From Lachnospiraceae bacterium (GTDB lineage: Bacteria > Bacillota > Clostridia > Lachnospirales > Lachnospiraceae): DNA of 33,441 nucleotides. The translations under genes were made by a program, and so were the position numbers. The notes under the pieces were generated by a model that did not search any database, was not told the DNA's origin, and saw only the letters and a list, made by a program, of their open reading frames with translations. The stretch is taken from assembly GCA_017617545.1 (NCBI GenBank), contig JAFZVZ010000013.1:1-33441 (forward strand), read 5' to 3'. Positions 14,457 to 21,686 of the stretch are shown piece by piece; the first letter of the stretch is position 1, and the number at the start of each line of letters is the position of its first letter.

Positions 14457-16691
14457 TTACGGCATCGTGTATCCGTAGTAGTACTCCGCGGTATAACCGG
14501 ACGATCCCTTCTTCGGGCCGTACCGCGAGTCATTGTAAGTGAACGTGTATTCCTTCAGTTTCTCCGTCGTCACCATGTAGACGTTAGAGCGCATCGCGTC
14601 GATGTGATACCATACGCCGTCGACCCTCACGATCGTCCACTGGTGCTCGGCATAAGTATGTCCGCCGCCCTTCAGCACGCGCGCTTCATATCCCGCCGCC
14701 TTGAGGATCTCGGTCATCAGTGCCGCGTAGTGCCAGCACGCGCCGCATCGCTTGTTGATCGCCTCTGCCGCGAGCGTCTTGGTGCTCTTGCTGCCGCTCG
14801 AGTAGTATGAGTAGTAGCCGACCTTGCGTCTCACCCAGTTGTAGAGATCCTTGATGTTCTTGCTCTTGATCTCGGAGTCGATCACGTTCTTCAGGTAATC
14901 TTCGAGATTGTCCTCGTTAATGGTACTGAACTTTTTCGTCGCCACACCGTTCGAGTCGATCGTGTACTTCTGTCCGCTGATCGTCATCTCGGTGCTCGTC
15001 ACGATCGTTCCGTCGGACTTCACGTAGCGGTTCTTGCCGCTGACGCGCTGCAGACCTTCCTTCGTGATGAGCGTGCCGCTGTCGCTGAACGCGTACAGCT
15101 TGCCGTCGATCTTCGTCACGCCCGTCGCGATCGTGCCGTCGGAGTAACAGTAGATCTTGCCGCTCGTCGTGTGCCAGCCCTCCGAGAGGAAGCCGCCGTC
15201 CTTGGCGAGGTAGTAGTATTTGCCGCCGATCTCAACGGTGCCCTGCTTCTGCACGCCGTCGGAGCCGAAGTAGTACTTCTTTCCGTCGATCGTCTTCCAC
15301 CCGGTCACGGCGCTGCCGTCCTCGTTGTAGTACGCGAGCTTGCCGTCCACGGTGTGCTTGCCGCCGCTGATGATACCGTTGCTGTCGAGGTAGTAGTATT
15401 TGTCGCCGATCTTCGTCACGCCGGTCTGCAGGAAGCCGCGCTTGTAGTACTGCTCCCCGAGCTCCGTCTTGATGTACCCGTCGAGGTACGCGCCGTCGTC
15501 GCGGAAGCGGTACTTCGTGCCGTCGAGTTCAACATCTCCGACGTACAGCCGTCCCGAATCGGAGAAGCAGTATCTCACGTCGCCGATCGTCTGCCAGCCG
15601 GTCATCAGCACGCCGTTCTCGTCGTAGTAATACCGGTTTCCGTCGCGCGTGATCCAGCCGCGCGCCAGCTGATAATTGTCCTCAAAATAATACCGCTTGC
15701 CGTCAATCTTCTGCTCTCCGGACAGCAGTCCGTCGTCCGAGCAGTAGTACGTGCCCGCGGGCTCCTCGATCCAGCCGTAGAGGAAGACATTGTCCTTGAG
15801 GTACCACGTTGTCCCCTCGATCTCGGCAGGCCCGTTGATGCGGTCACCATTTTCCGAAAAATAATACTCCTTGCCGTCGATCGTGATCCGCCCGAAGCTG
15901 AGCGATCCGTCCTCCTCGGACGCGTAATACAGACCGTCCTGCATGAGCACGAAGCCCTTCTGCAGGTAGCCGTTCCAGTCGAAGAAGTACTGCTTACCCT
16001 CTATCTCCTGCATGCCGGTGAACATCGCATTGTCCTCCGGCGAAAAATACCTCTGTCCCTCCGCGCAGTCGAGCCAGCCGTTCAGCACGCGCCCGTCCTC
16101 GGCGATCTGGTACACGCTGCCGCCCACCTCGCGGATGCCCGCTTCGACAAAGCCGTGCGAGTTGCGGTAGTAGAGCACGCCGTTCTCCGTGTAGAAGCCT
16201 CTCTTCAGCACGCCGTCGGTCTCGCAGAAGCAGTAATCCTCGCCGTTGATCTGCGTGACGCCCTTGAATATGCCGTCCACGGTGGAGTAGTAAACCCGGC
16301 CGTTCATCTCGGCGGGGCCCTCGATCAGATATCCGTCGCTGTCGAAGAGGTACATCACACCGTCGATCATCCGCGCACCGACCGCTCTCTCATCGTCCCG
16401 GAGGTAATATCTGCCGGCCTTCGAATCGTGCCAGCCATCCCGCACGCTCGCGCGGTAGGCCATGCCGATTCCCACCAGGAACAGAAGGCTGAGCACCAAA
16501 ATAACCGCGAGATGCCGCTGCCGGCTGCGCAGCTTTCTACGCAACCGAAGCCGCCGCTCGCGCGGGTCCGGCATGGGACGTACTTCCTCGGTGGAGGCTG
16601 CCGCAGGAGTATTTTCCTCGGCGTTTCCTTCGTCGGAAATCTCCTCCCGAAGTTCTTCGTCCCGATTCACTTGTCGCGAATCATGTTCCAT
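14457..16691 (-). CDS. Membrane-anchored protein with about twenty cell-wall-binding repeats and a C-terminal transglutaminase domain
   Basis: A 744-residue protein. Residues 1-60 are cytoplasmic, acidic then strongly basic (RRLRLRRKLRSRQRH), followed by one membrane helix (about 61-83). Residues about 95-570 are a long array of roughly 20-residue cell-wall-binding repeats of the type GWKTIDGKKYYFGSDG, which resemble choline-binding modules. Residues about 585-744 are a transglutaminase-like domain with the triad Cys652 (CGACWHYAALM), His683 (AEHQWTI) and Asp698 (YHIDAM). Such domains crosslink amines to glutamine side chains or act as proteases or peptide N-glycanases in other contexts. The ATG follows AGAGGA. 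The gene is third in the operon, 11 bases after the VanX-like gene, so action on peptidoglycan peptides or wall proteins is likely (inference). Confidence 0.92.
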   Translation of the reverse strand: MEHDSRQVNRDEELREEISDEGNAEENTPAAASTEEVRPMPDPRERRLRLRRKLRSRQRHLAVILVLSLLFLVGIGMAYRASVRDGWHDSKAGRYYLRDDERAVGARMIDGVMYLFDSDGYLIEGPAEMNGRVYYSTVDGIFKGVTQINGEDYCFCETDGVLKRGFYTENGVLYYRNSHGFVEAGIREVGGSVYQIAEDGRVLNGWLDCAEGQRYFSPEDNAMFTGMQEIEGKQYFFDWNGYLQKGFVLMQDGLYYASEEDGSLSFGRITIDGKEYYFSENGDRINGPAEIEGTTWYLKDNVFLYGWIEEPAGTYYCSDDGLLSGEQKIDGKRYYFEDNYQLARGWITRDGNRYYYDENGVLMTGWQTIGDVRYCFSDSGRLYVGDVELDGTKYRFRDDGAYLDGYIKTELGEQYYKRGFLQTGVTKIGDKYYYLDSNGIISGGKHTVDGKLAYYNEDGSAVTGWKTIDGKKYYFGSDGVQKQGTVEIGGKYYYLAKDGGFLSEGWHTTSGKIYCYSDGTIATGVTKIDGKLYAFSDSGTLITKEGLQRVSGKNRYVKSDGTIVTSTEMTISGQKYTIDSNGVATKKFSTINEDNLEDYLKNVIDSEIKSKNIKDLYNWVRRKVGYYSYYSSGSKSTKTLAAEAINKRCGACWHYAALMTEILKAAGYEARVLKGGGHTYAEHQWTIVRVDGVWYHIDAMRSNVYMVTTEKLKEYTFTYNDSRYGPKKGSSGYTAEYYYGYTMP

Positions 16692-16702
16692 CCGTTATCC
16701 TC

Positions 16703-18421
16703 TCAGATTTCGTAGTCCGCGAAAACATAACTCTGAATGCACGGAAAATCCTCAACGTTCTTGTTCAGCTCAAAATGCCACCATTCCTGCTTTCCGCGGA
16801 GCGGGATCAGGCCCGTCCCCTCGGTCATGATCGAGTACAGCTTGTTCGCCTCCTCGGTGTTGTAATCCATGTTGCCGCGGAAGTCGAGCGTATGCATTTT
16901 CGTCTGCATGACCGCCTCGTCCCCGAGCCGGTCGAGCGTGTCATACCTCTGGATCGTCAGGTCGAGCGCGATGCCCTTGTTGTGGTTGGAATCAACCGCG
17001 ATAAAGTTCGCCTCCGTGTAGGTCTTGTTCAGGAAACCGTTGGCCAGCGTCAGCTTCTTCTCGGTCGCGTTTCCGTCCGCGTCAAGCACGGGGATCTCCT
17101 CGCGGAAGTATCCGTACTCACGCATCGCCTTGTACACCGCCTTCGAGGTCGAATTCGGCCGGTAGGACTCGTAGATCAGCAGGCAGTAGCCTTCCGCGAG
17201 CGCGTTGCGCTGCGCCGTCAGCAGCTGGATCGCCACGTCGAAAACTGCCGGTGCCTGTTCCTTCGGTCCGTAGTTCGGGAGCGCTTCTCCCGTCACACCG
17301 CCGATGACATTGTAGCCGCCCGTGGCGAGCGATGTCGCCGCGTCCGCCACCCTGAGCGGGTCATACCGCGTCTCCTCCGCCGAATCCGTGTCGATCTGCT
17401 GCGCGTTGCCGCCGCAGGTGAAGATGGACGCGTACGCGTTGGTGCGGTTGTATTTTACGGAATACGGGTTGTCGTTGGGGAAGATCATGGCGAGGTCCAC
17501 CAGGAGCGCGTTGCCGAGCACCCAGCCTTCCTTCACGCCGCCTTCCATCGCGGCCTTCAATGTAACGTGTACCGCGTACCTCTTGTCCGGGAAGCTGTAC
17601 ACATACTGTCCGTTCTCGTCCGCGCTGATCGTCATCGGAGTTCCGCCGGGTATCAGGTCACACAGCGTTTCCGTGAGCTCCGCGCTTGTGTACATGACGC
17701 TGTCAAATTCCATCCAGCAGTTGACGCCGAGGCAGCCCTCCGGCCTCGTGTAGGTCACCTGCTTCGTCTCCTCGCCGACTCGCAGCGTTCCGCTCGCGTT
17801 ACAGAACGGATCGCCGTAGCCGTTGCCATCCGGTGTAAACCGGACGGTCTCCGAGATGTACACCTCACCGCTCTCGCGCTGTACGATGATCTCCGCGTCA
17901 TACTGGCGTCCCGCCGTAAGCGCGCCGATCCCGACCGCTGTCTCCGCGGTTTTGATCTCGTTCCATTCAGTATCCTCGGAAGCCTTGTACCGGAGCGTAT
18001 ACTCCATTCCCTCCGGCGCTCCCGCAAGCGTAAATGCCGCAGTATTCTTCGTCACATCCCCGATCGTCAGAACCGGTGTGATCGGTTCCGGCGTCGGTGT
18101 CGGCGTCGGAGTATCCGGCACCGCTTCCGTAGGCGTCGCTGTCAGCTGCGGCTCGATTTCCGTCTTGCCACCCGGCGTCTTGTTCGGATCTTCCGCCGGC
18201 TCCGTCGGTGTAGCCTCCGCAGGCTGCTGCGTCACCGTGGGCGTCGTCTTCCCGTCGTCCGGGTCGTTCAGAAGGTTCTTCGCTCCCTTGACAAGCATGA
18301 TGATCGCAAGCGTCAGCAGAGCGATGCCCGCGATGCTCACCAGCGTGTAGCGGAGAATTTTCTGCATACGCTTCTTGCGGCGCTGCTTATATCTCGTGTT
18401 GTTGTGTTTGATCTCTTTCAC
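16703..18421 (-). CDS. Membrane-anchored VanX-like D-Ala-D-Ala dipeptidase (peptidase M15)
   Basis: A 572-residue protein: a basic N-terminus, one membrane helix (about 24-45), a Pro/Thr stalk (about 52-116), a fibronectin-III-like domain (about 117-197), a linker with SH3-like features around EGWVLGNALLVDLAMIFP, and a C-terminal M15 domain (about 385-572). The M15 domain has Arg421 in YESYRP, zinc ligands His480 and Asp487 in SNHNKGIALDLTI, and Glu546 and ligand His549 in EWWHFEL. These match VanX (M15D), which cleaves D-Ala-D-Ala, although here the enzyme is outside the membrane, so its substrate is probably a peptidoglycan stem peptide (inference). Translation begins with GTG, preceded by GAGGG; the later ATG at 18367 lacks a ribosome binding site. 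Second gene of the operon. Confidence 0.9.
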   Translation of the reverse strand: MKEIKHNNTRYKQRRKKRMQKILRYTLVSIAGIALLTLAIIMLVKGAKNLLNDPDDGKTTPTVTQQPAEATPTEPAEDPNKTPGGKTEIEPQLTATPTEAVPDTPTPTPTPEPITPVLTIGDVTKNTAAFTLAGAPEGMEYTLRYKASEDTEWNEIKTAETAVGIGALTAGRQYDAEIIVQRESGEVYISETVRFTPDGNGYGDPFCNASGTLRVGEETKQVTYTRPEGCLGVNCWMEFDSVMYTSAELTETLCDLIPGGTPMTISADENGQYVYSFPDKRYAVHVTLKAAMEGGVKEGWVLGNALLVDLAMIFPNDNPYSVKYNRTNAYASIFTCGGNAQQIDTDSAEETRYDPLRVADAATSLATGGYNVIGGVTGEALPNYGPKEQAPAVFDVAIQLLTAQRNALAEGYCLLIYESYRPNSTSKAVYKAMREYGYFREEIPVLDADGNATEKKLTLANGFLNKTYTEANFIAVDSNHNKGIALDLTIQRYDTLDRLGDEAVMQTKMHTLDFRGNMDYNTEEANKLYSIMTEGTGLIPLRGKQEWWHFELNKNVEDFPCIQSYVFADYEI

Positions 18422-18490
18422 TGTAACTATCCCTCACACTGTCGTTTCGTGAATTGCCGGCCTCGCGCAAATGCCGGTTTGTCTCCGGTC

Positions 18491-19213
18491 CTACTGGAAA
18501 CTGGTGTCCACGATGACCATCTCGGACACGACATCGTCCTCCATGTAGAACAGAAGCTGCTTGCTCCCCGCGACGTACACAAGGCTCACGCCGGTGTCCT
18601 CCGTCGGTTCGCCGTACGCCGCGATCACATCGTCCGCCGTGGAACCGATCCCGATCCCGCGCGTTGTCTTCGCGCCGCCTCCGCTGAAGCTTGCCATGTA
18701 CACCAGCTGCTTTCCGTTCTGCGTGAGCGTGTCGATGTTGTAACCGTCATAGTAGTAGTTGATATCGTAGCCGCTCTCAAGACACGATTGTCCCTCGAGC
18801 TTCTCCACGATCTTGCCGGCCTCATTTTCCTTACCCGAAAAATCCATGTTCGGCTTTACGGTGACCCCGTTGACCGTCACGGCGCAATCGTCCTCGGTGT
18901 ACGTCCCTCTCTGATCCGGCGCCTGCGTTACCTCAGGGCTCGGCTCCGGCGTACCGGTAACGCTGCCCGTAGGCTGCGACACGGCGATCGTCGGTGTCGG
19001 TGTCGGAGACGGCGTGGGCGTCGCGGTGTACACCGGCTCATCGGTGTCCACGTACGCGCGGCTGTCACCGTCGCCCTCGCCTACGCCGAGTACAACACGC
19101 ATCGCGCCCTCATCGGACGGAACGCCGCGCTGCTCACCACAGGCGACAAGCACGAAAACGGCCGCCGCTGCCAGCATCGCCAATGTAATTGTGTGTTTCA
19201 CACTGTGTTTCAT
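18491..19213 (-). CDS. Lipoprotein with a C-terminal SmpA/BLIP-like domain, first gene of the envelope operon
   Basis: About 240 residues from the ATG at 19213. A lipoprotein signal peptide ends in the lipobox LVAC. A Thr/Pro-rich stalk (TATPTPSPTPTPT) leads to a globular C-terminal domain with VNGVTVKPNMDFS and GIGIGSTADDVIAAYGEP; the latter resembles the helix-turn segment of SmpA/OmlA and BLIP-like domains, a moderate match. A Cys and several Tyr residues lie in the YDINYYYDGYNID segment. I chose this start because the signal peptide fits it and AAAGAAGAG precedes it. It may bind a wall component or regulate the downstream M15 and transglutaminase enzymes (inference). The gene has its own promoter, and the VanX-like gene follows 69 bases later. 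Confidence 0.82.
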   Translation of the reverse strand: MKHSVKHTITLAMLAAAAVFVLVACGEQRGVPSDEGAMRVVLGVGEGDGDSRAYVDTDEPVYTATPTPSPTPTPTIAVSQPTGSVTGTPEPSPEVTQAPDQRGTYTEDDCAVTVNGVTVKPNMDFSGKENEAGKIVEKLEGQSCLESGYDINYYYDGYNIDTLTQNGKQLVYMASFSGGGAKTTRGIGIGSTADDVIAAYGEPTEDTGVSLVYVAGSKQLLFYMEDDVVSEMVIVDTSFQ

Positions 19214-19228
19214 AGTCTTCTCTTCTTT

Positions 19229-19248
19229 GATCATTTCGGAAAATGATC
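19229..19248 (-). promoter_or_regulatory. Perfect 8-bp inverted repeat in the lipoprotein leader
   Basis: GATCATTT and AAATGATC flank CGGA, ending about 15 bases before the start codon and directly next to the purine-rich ribosome binding region. It contains the word CGGAAAAT. In RNA it would form a hairpin that could affect translation; as DNA it could be an operator. Confidence 0.45.
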
Positions 19249-19300
19249 GTTTTTTCTGCCTCAAATGCCCCCGGGCTGCCTGAAAACCACACAAACCCAA

Positions 19301-19334
19301 ATTATATTGTACCATAAAACCCGGGCTCAAGCAA
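19301..19334 (-). promoter_or_regulatory. Promoter of the five-gene envelope operon
   Basis: TTGCTT (19329-19334) and TACAAT (19306-19311) are 17 bases apart; an overlapping alternative is TTGAGC with TATAAT (19301-19306) at 18 bases. Two copies of AGCCCGGG flank the promoter, one between -35 and -10 (about 19320) and one about 50 bases downstream (about 19270), a possible operator pair. The -35 region overlaps the T run of the preceding terminator. Confidence 0.75.
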
Positions 19335-19335
19335 T

Positions 19336-19363
19336 AAAAAAGCGGAGGCCGCCAAGCCTCCGC
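19336..19363 (-). terminator. Strong terminator of the GH8-nucleoside phosphorylase operon
   Basis: The perfect 8-bp stem GCGGAGGC/GCCTCCGC with a 6-base loop is followed on the minus strand by TTTTTTATT, a textbook intrinsic terminator 56 bases after the nucleoside phosphorylase stop. Confidence 0.92.
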
Positions 19364-19418
19364 CCTGTTGTTCTCCTGTGAGTTTTGTATATGGCGTTGT
19401 TTTCTTCCGTTTCACCGC

Positions 19419-20174
19419 TTACGAAACGTAATCGGCGAGCGCCAGAGCGATGTCGAAATGCCCGACGTCATGCTGTCCGCCGGTGCGGTAGTCCATCCCG
19501 CGCTGGTCCCACTCCGGCGCGTCCAGAAGGTCCCCGCTCGTGAAGAATGGGTACAGCTCAAGCCCGCGGAACAAGCACATTGCCTGCACGCCGGCGCACT
19601 CCATCTCGACCGAGATGCAGCCGTCCGCCTTGCGCTTCTCGAAGTTATTCCTCGTCTCGCGATAAAACGAATCCGTCGTCCAGGTCTTGCCGGTCACGTA
19701 CGGAATGCCGTTCTTCTCCATGAACCCGGCAACCGTCGCAGCGTTCGGCACGCTCACGTAGTCCGAGGCCGGCGCGTAGTGATACGACGTGCCCTCGTCG
19801 CGGTACGCTTCGGTCGGCACCATCACGCGCCCGTGTGCGATCTCCTTGTTCAGGCAGCCCGCCCCGCCGAAGAGGATGAATTTGCGGCACTTAAGTTCCG
19901 CGGTGAGGTCCTCGATCAGGCCCGTCGTGATCGGCGCGCCCACGTATGTCTTGTAGAACGCGAACCGCTTCCCGTTCCGCTCGATCAGATAGACCGGCGT
20001 GCGGCCCGTGGCGCACCACAGCGAAGCGATCTCGCCGCTCACGTAATTGTCCACGACGTTCTTCTCGATCTCGTGGGAAAATGTGATGATGCACGCGTCC
20101 ACCTCCGGCGCGTTCTCCTTCGTCATCGGGTTGATGATCGCCGGCGAAAGGTTGTCAAATGTATCTGTGATCAT
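19419..20174 (-). CDS. Nucleoside phosphorylase (PNP/UDP family)
   Basis: A 251-residue cytoplasmic enzyme of the purine nucleoside/uridine phosphorylase family 1, which splits a nucleoside with phosphate into base and (deoxy)ribose-1-phosphate. The evidence includes FILFGGAGCLNKEI (the glycine-rich phosphate segment), GRVMVPTEAYRDEGTSYHY, and SVEMECAGVQAMCLFRG, the family's base/ribose-binding Met-Glu block. The final TGGQHDVGHFDIALALADYV fits the C-terminal helix. The N-terminus is slightly divergent, and base specificity cannot be decided; the YAP segment is somewhat closer to uridine-phosphorylase-like members. It is the last gene before a strong terminator and lies 27 bases after the acetyltransferase gene. 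Confidence 0.88.
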   Translation of the reverse strand: MITDTFDNLSPAIINPMTKENAPEVDACIITFSHEIEKNVVDNYVSGEIASLWCATGRTPVYLIERNGKRFAFYKTYVGAPITTGLIEDLTAELKCRKFILFGGAGCLNKEIAHGRVMVPTEAYRDEGTSYHYAPASDYVSVPNAATVAGFMEKNGIPYVTGKTWTTDSFYRETRNNFEKRKADGCISVEMECAGVQAMCLFRGLELYPFFTSGDLLDAPEWDQRGMDYRTGGQHDVGHFDIALALADYVS

Positions 20175-20201
20175 GATAATGCTCTCTTTTTTGCTTTTTT
20201 T

Positions 20202-20963
20202 CTAGTGCGTTCTGCAAGTGCTGTCCACCTCGTACGCCGTGTACTCGTGGTCGAACTCATAGCCGAGTTTTTCCGCCATCCGGACGGAATTCATATTTTG
20301 CGCATCCCAGCTCGGATACAGACCTTCCTCCAGGCAGCGAAGGATCAGCGCCGAGCACGCGACCGTCGCGAGATGCTTCCGCCTCTCCTCCTGTACCGTG
20401 TCCACCTCGATCTCGATCCCCTCTTTGTATCGGGTGTAGGAGGACGCGCCGGCAACGATCCGTCCGTCCTTCAGGATGACAACGCCGCGGCCGAGCTCGA
20501 GGTACTTCTCCTTGCTCTCGAACGAGGACACAAAATCACTTGTCACCGGGTCCGCGATGCAGCAGTCGTACAGCTCCGAGTCGATCTCCCGGAGCTCATA
20601 GCCCTCCGGAAGGAGTTTGAGGTTATCGTGCAACAGCTCCGTGTCGAACACGGTATCCTTCTTGATCGCGTACCGAGCCATCTTCGTCGCGTCGGGATAC
20701 ACATTCTCAATCAGCGATGCCCACGCCTCGTTCCGCGGGGTGAGTATCACAAACCCGTCGGGTTTATTCTCCACTAACTCGCGATCCGGCTCGCCCGCGT
20801 AAAAGCCGAAGCACCCGACGAACGCAAATGCGGCCTTCGGGTCCTCGAGGTCCGTGACGTAGATCTTCCCCATGACCTTCTGCAGGCAGGAGTAGATCAG
20901 CGTCTCCTTCCATCCCTCAAACAGCTTCGCCGCTTTCGATGTATCTTCCAGTTCGAATACCAT
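20202..20963 (-). CDS. GNAT acetyltransferase, ZmaR-like (GNAT_acetyltran, Pfam PF12746 type)
   Basis: A 253-residue protein with the layout of the zwittermicin A resistance-like acetyltransferases: an N-terminal helical half and a C-terminal GNAT fold. The C-terminal half has VVILKDGRIVAGASSYTRYKEGIEIEVDT and the acetyl-CoA segment VQEERRKHLATVACSALI. It closes with PSWDAQNMNSVRMAEKLGY, a strong family signature. The substrate is unknown; family members act on amines of antibiotics or metabolites. Its start codon follows the upstream stop (GAGGAGTAAC then ATG), so the ribosome binding site overlaps the stop and translation is coupled to the unknown gene at 20965-21606. Confidence 0.88.
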   Translation of the reverse strand: MVFELEDTSKAAKLFEGWKETLIYSCLQKVMGKIYVTDLEDPKAAFAFVGCFGFYAGEPDRELVENKPDGFVILTPRNEAWASLIENVYPDATKMARYAIKKDTVFDTELLHDNLKLLPEGYELREIDSELYDCCIADPVTSDFVSSFESKEKYLELGRGVVILKDGRIVAGASSYTRYKEGIEIEVDTVQEERRKHLATVACSALILRCLEEGLYPSWDAQNMNSVRMAEKLGYEFDHEYTAYEVDSTCRTH

Positions 20964-20964
20964 G

Positions 20965-21606
20965 TTACTCCTCGAAATACTGACCCTTCGGGTCCTTCTT
21001 GTTCGCGGGGATCGTCACCTCGCAGGCCCAATCCTTGTCGTACGCGTCTTTCGTGTTTCTCTTGCGCCAGTAATCTCTCCAGTACTCCCACCAGCGTTTG
21101 ATCGACGGAATGATCTGCTCCTCGCTGTATTCTCCGCTGCGTCCCACGACAACGATCTCGTCGCCGCCCACGACAAATGCGGTATCACCGCATTGGCCGG
21201 CAAGAATGTGCTTCGGTTTCGTGAACGTGTCCGTATCCGCAAAATCCTTGATCGCCGTCTTGTTGCGGTACTCCTCGTAGATCTTCTTCGCGCATTCCAC
21301 GTCGTCGAAGCTCAGCTCATACGGATCAACATCGAAATAATCGATCTCGTCATCGTAGAACCGCTGATACCACGGTTTCTCCGAATTGTCGTTCAGGTTG
21401 TCGAGGAACACGGCAAACGTATTGCCGAAGAACCGGATTGCCAGAGTGCTTGTATGGGATTCCTTCTCCGCCTTCGACTCGTCATAGAACAACACGCCGA
21501 GGAACTCCATCTGGAAAAGATCCCCCTCCGTAAACCACCACTGCCATCCGCCGATCTCAGATATGGCATCCGACAGTGCGTTCAAGGTTTCCTTGTCGTT
21601 GATCAT
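20965..21606 (-). CDS. Hypothetical protein, 213 aa, aromatic- and acid-rich
   Basis: I do not recognise this family. From the ATG at 21606, preceded by GAGGGAG, it is a soluble protein of about 213 residues with many Trp and Tyr (GGWQWWF, RWWEYWRDYWRKR) and an acidic centre (YDDEIDYFDVDPYELSFDD). A strand-rich part AFVVGGDEIVVVGRSGEY sits near the C-terminus. There is no signal peptide or membrane helix. The gene lies between the GH8 gene (80-base gap) and the ZmaR-like acetyltransferase, to which it is translationally coupled. A related function is likely but not identifiable. Confidence 0.75.
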   Translation of the reverse strand: MINDKETLNALSDAISEIGGWQWWFTEGDLFQMEFLGVLFYDESKAEKESHTSTLAIRFFGNTFAVFLDNLNDNSEKPWYQRFYDDEIDYFDVDPYELSFDDVECAKKIYEEYRNKTAIKDFADTDTFTKPKHILAGQCGDTAFVVGGDEIVVVGRSGEYSEEQIIPSIKRWWEYWRDYWRKRNTKDAYDKDWACEVTIPANKKDPKGQYFEE

Positions 21607-21686
21607 GCAATTTCTCCCTCGTATCATCGCTTTCACAAGTATTGATCAGTTTCTGTTTCGCCGCAGCAAACTTTGCCCGCCATCGC

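Noticed and set aside
18422-18490. Terminator between the lipoprotein and VanX-like genes
   Set aside because: A 5-bp CCGGC/GCCGG hairpin exists, but it lacks a T tract, so the genes are treated as one transcript.
16775-19246. A plus-strand open frame of about 820 codons opposite the envelope operon
   Set aside because: The product is Arg/His/Val-rich nonsense typical of the antisense of GC-rich genes, has no recognisable domain, and the minus-strand genes there have clear families, ribosome binding sites and operon spacing.
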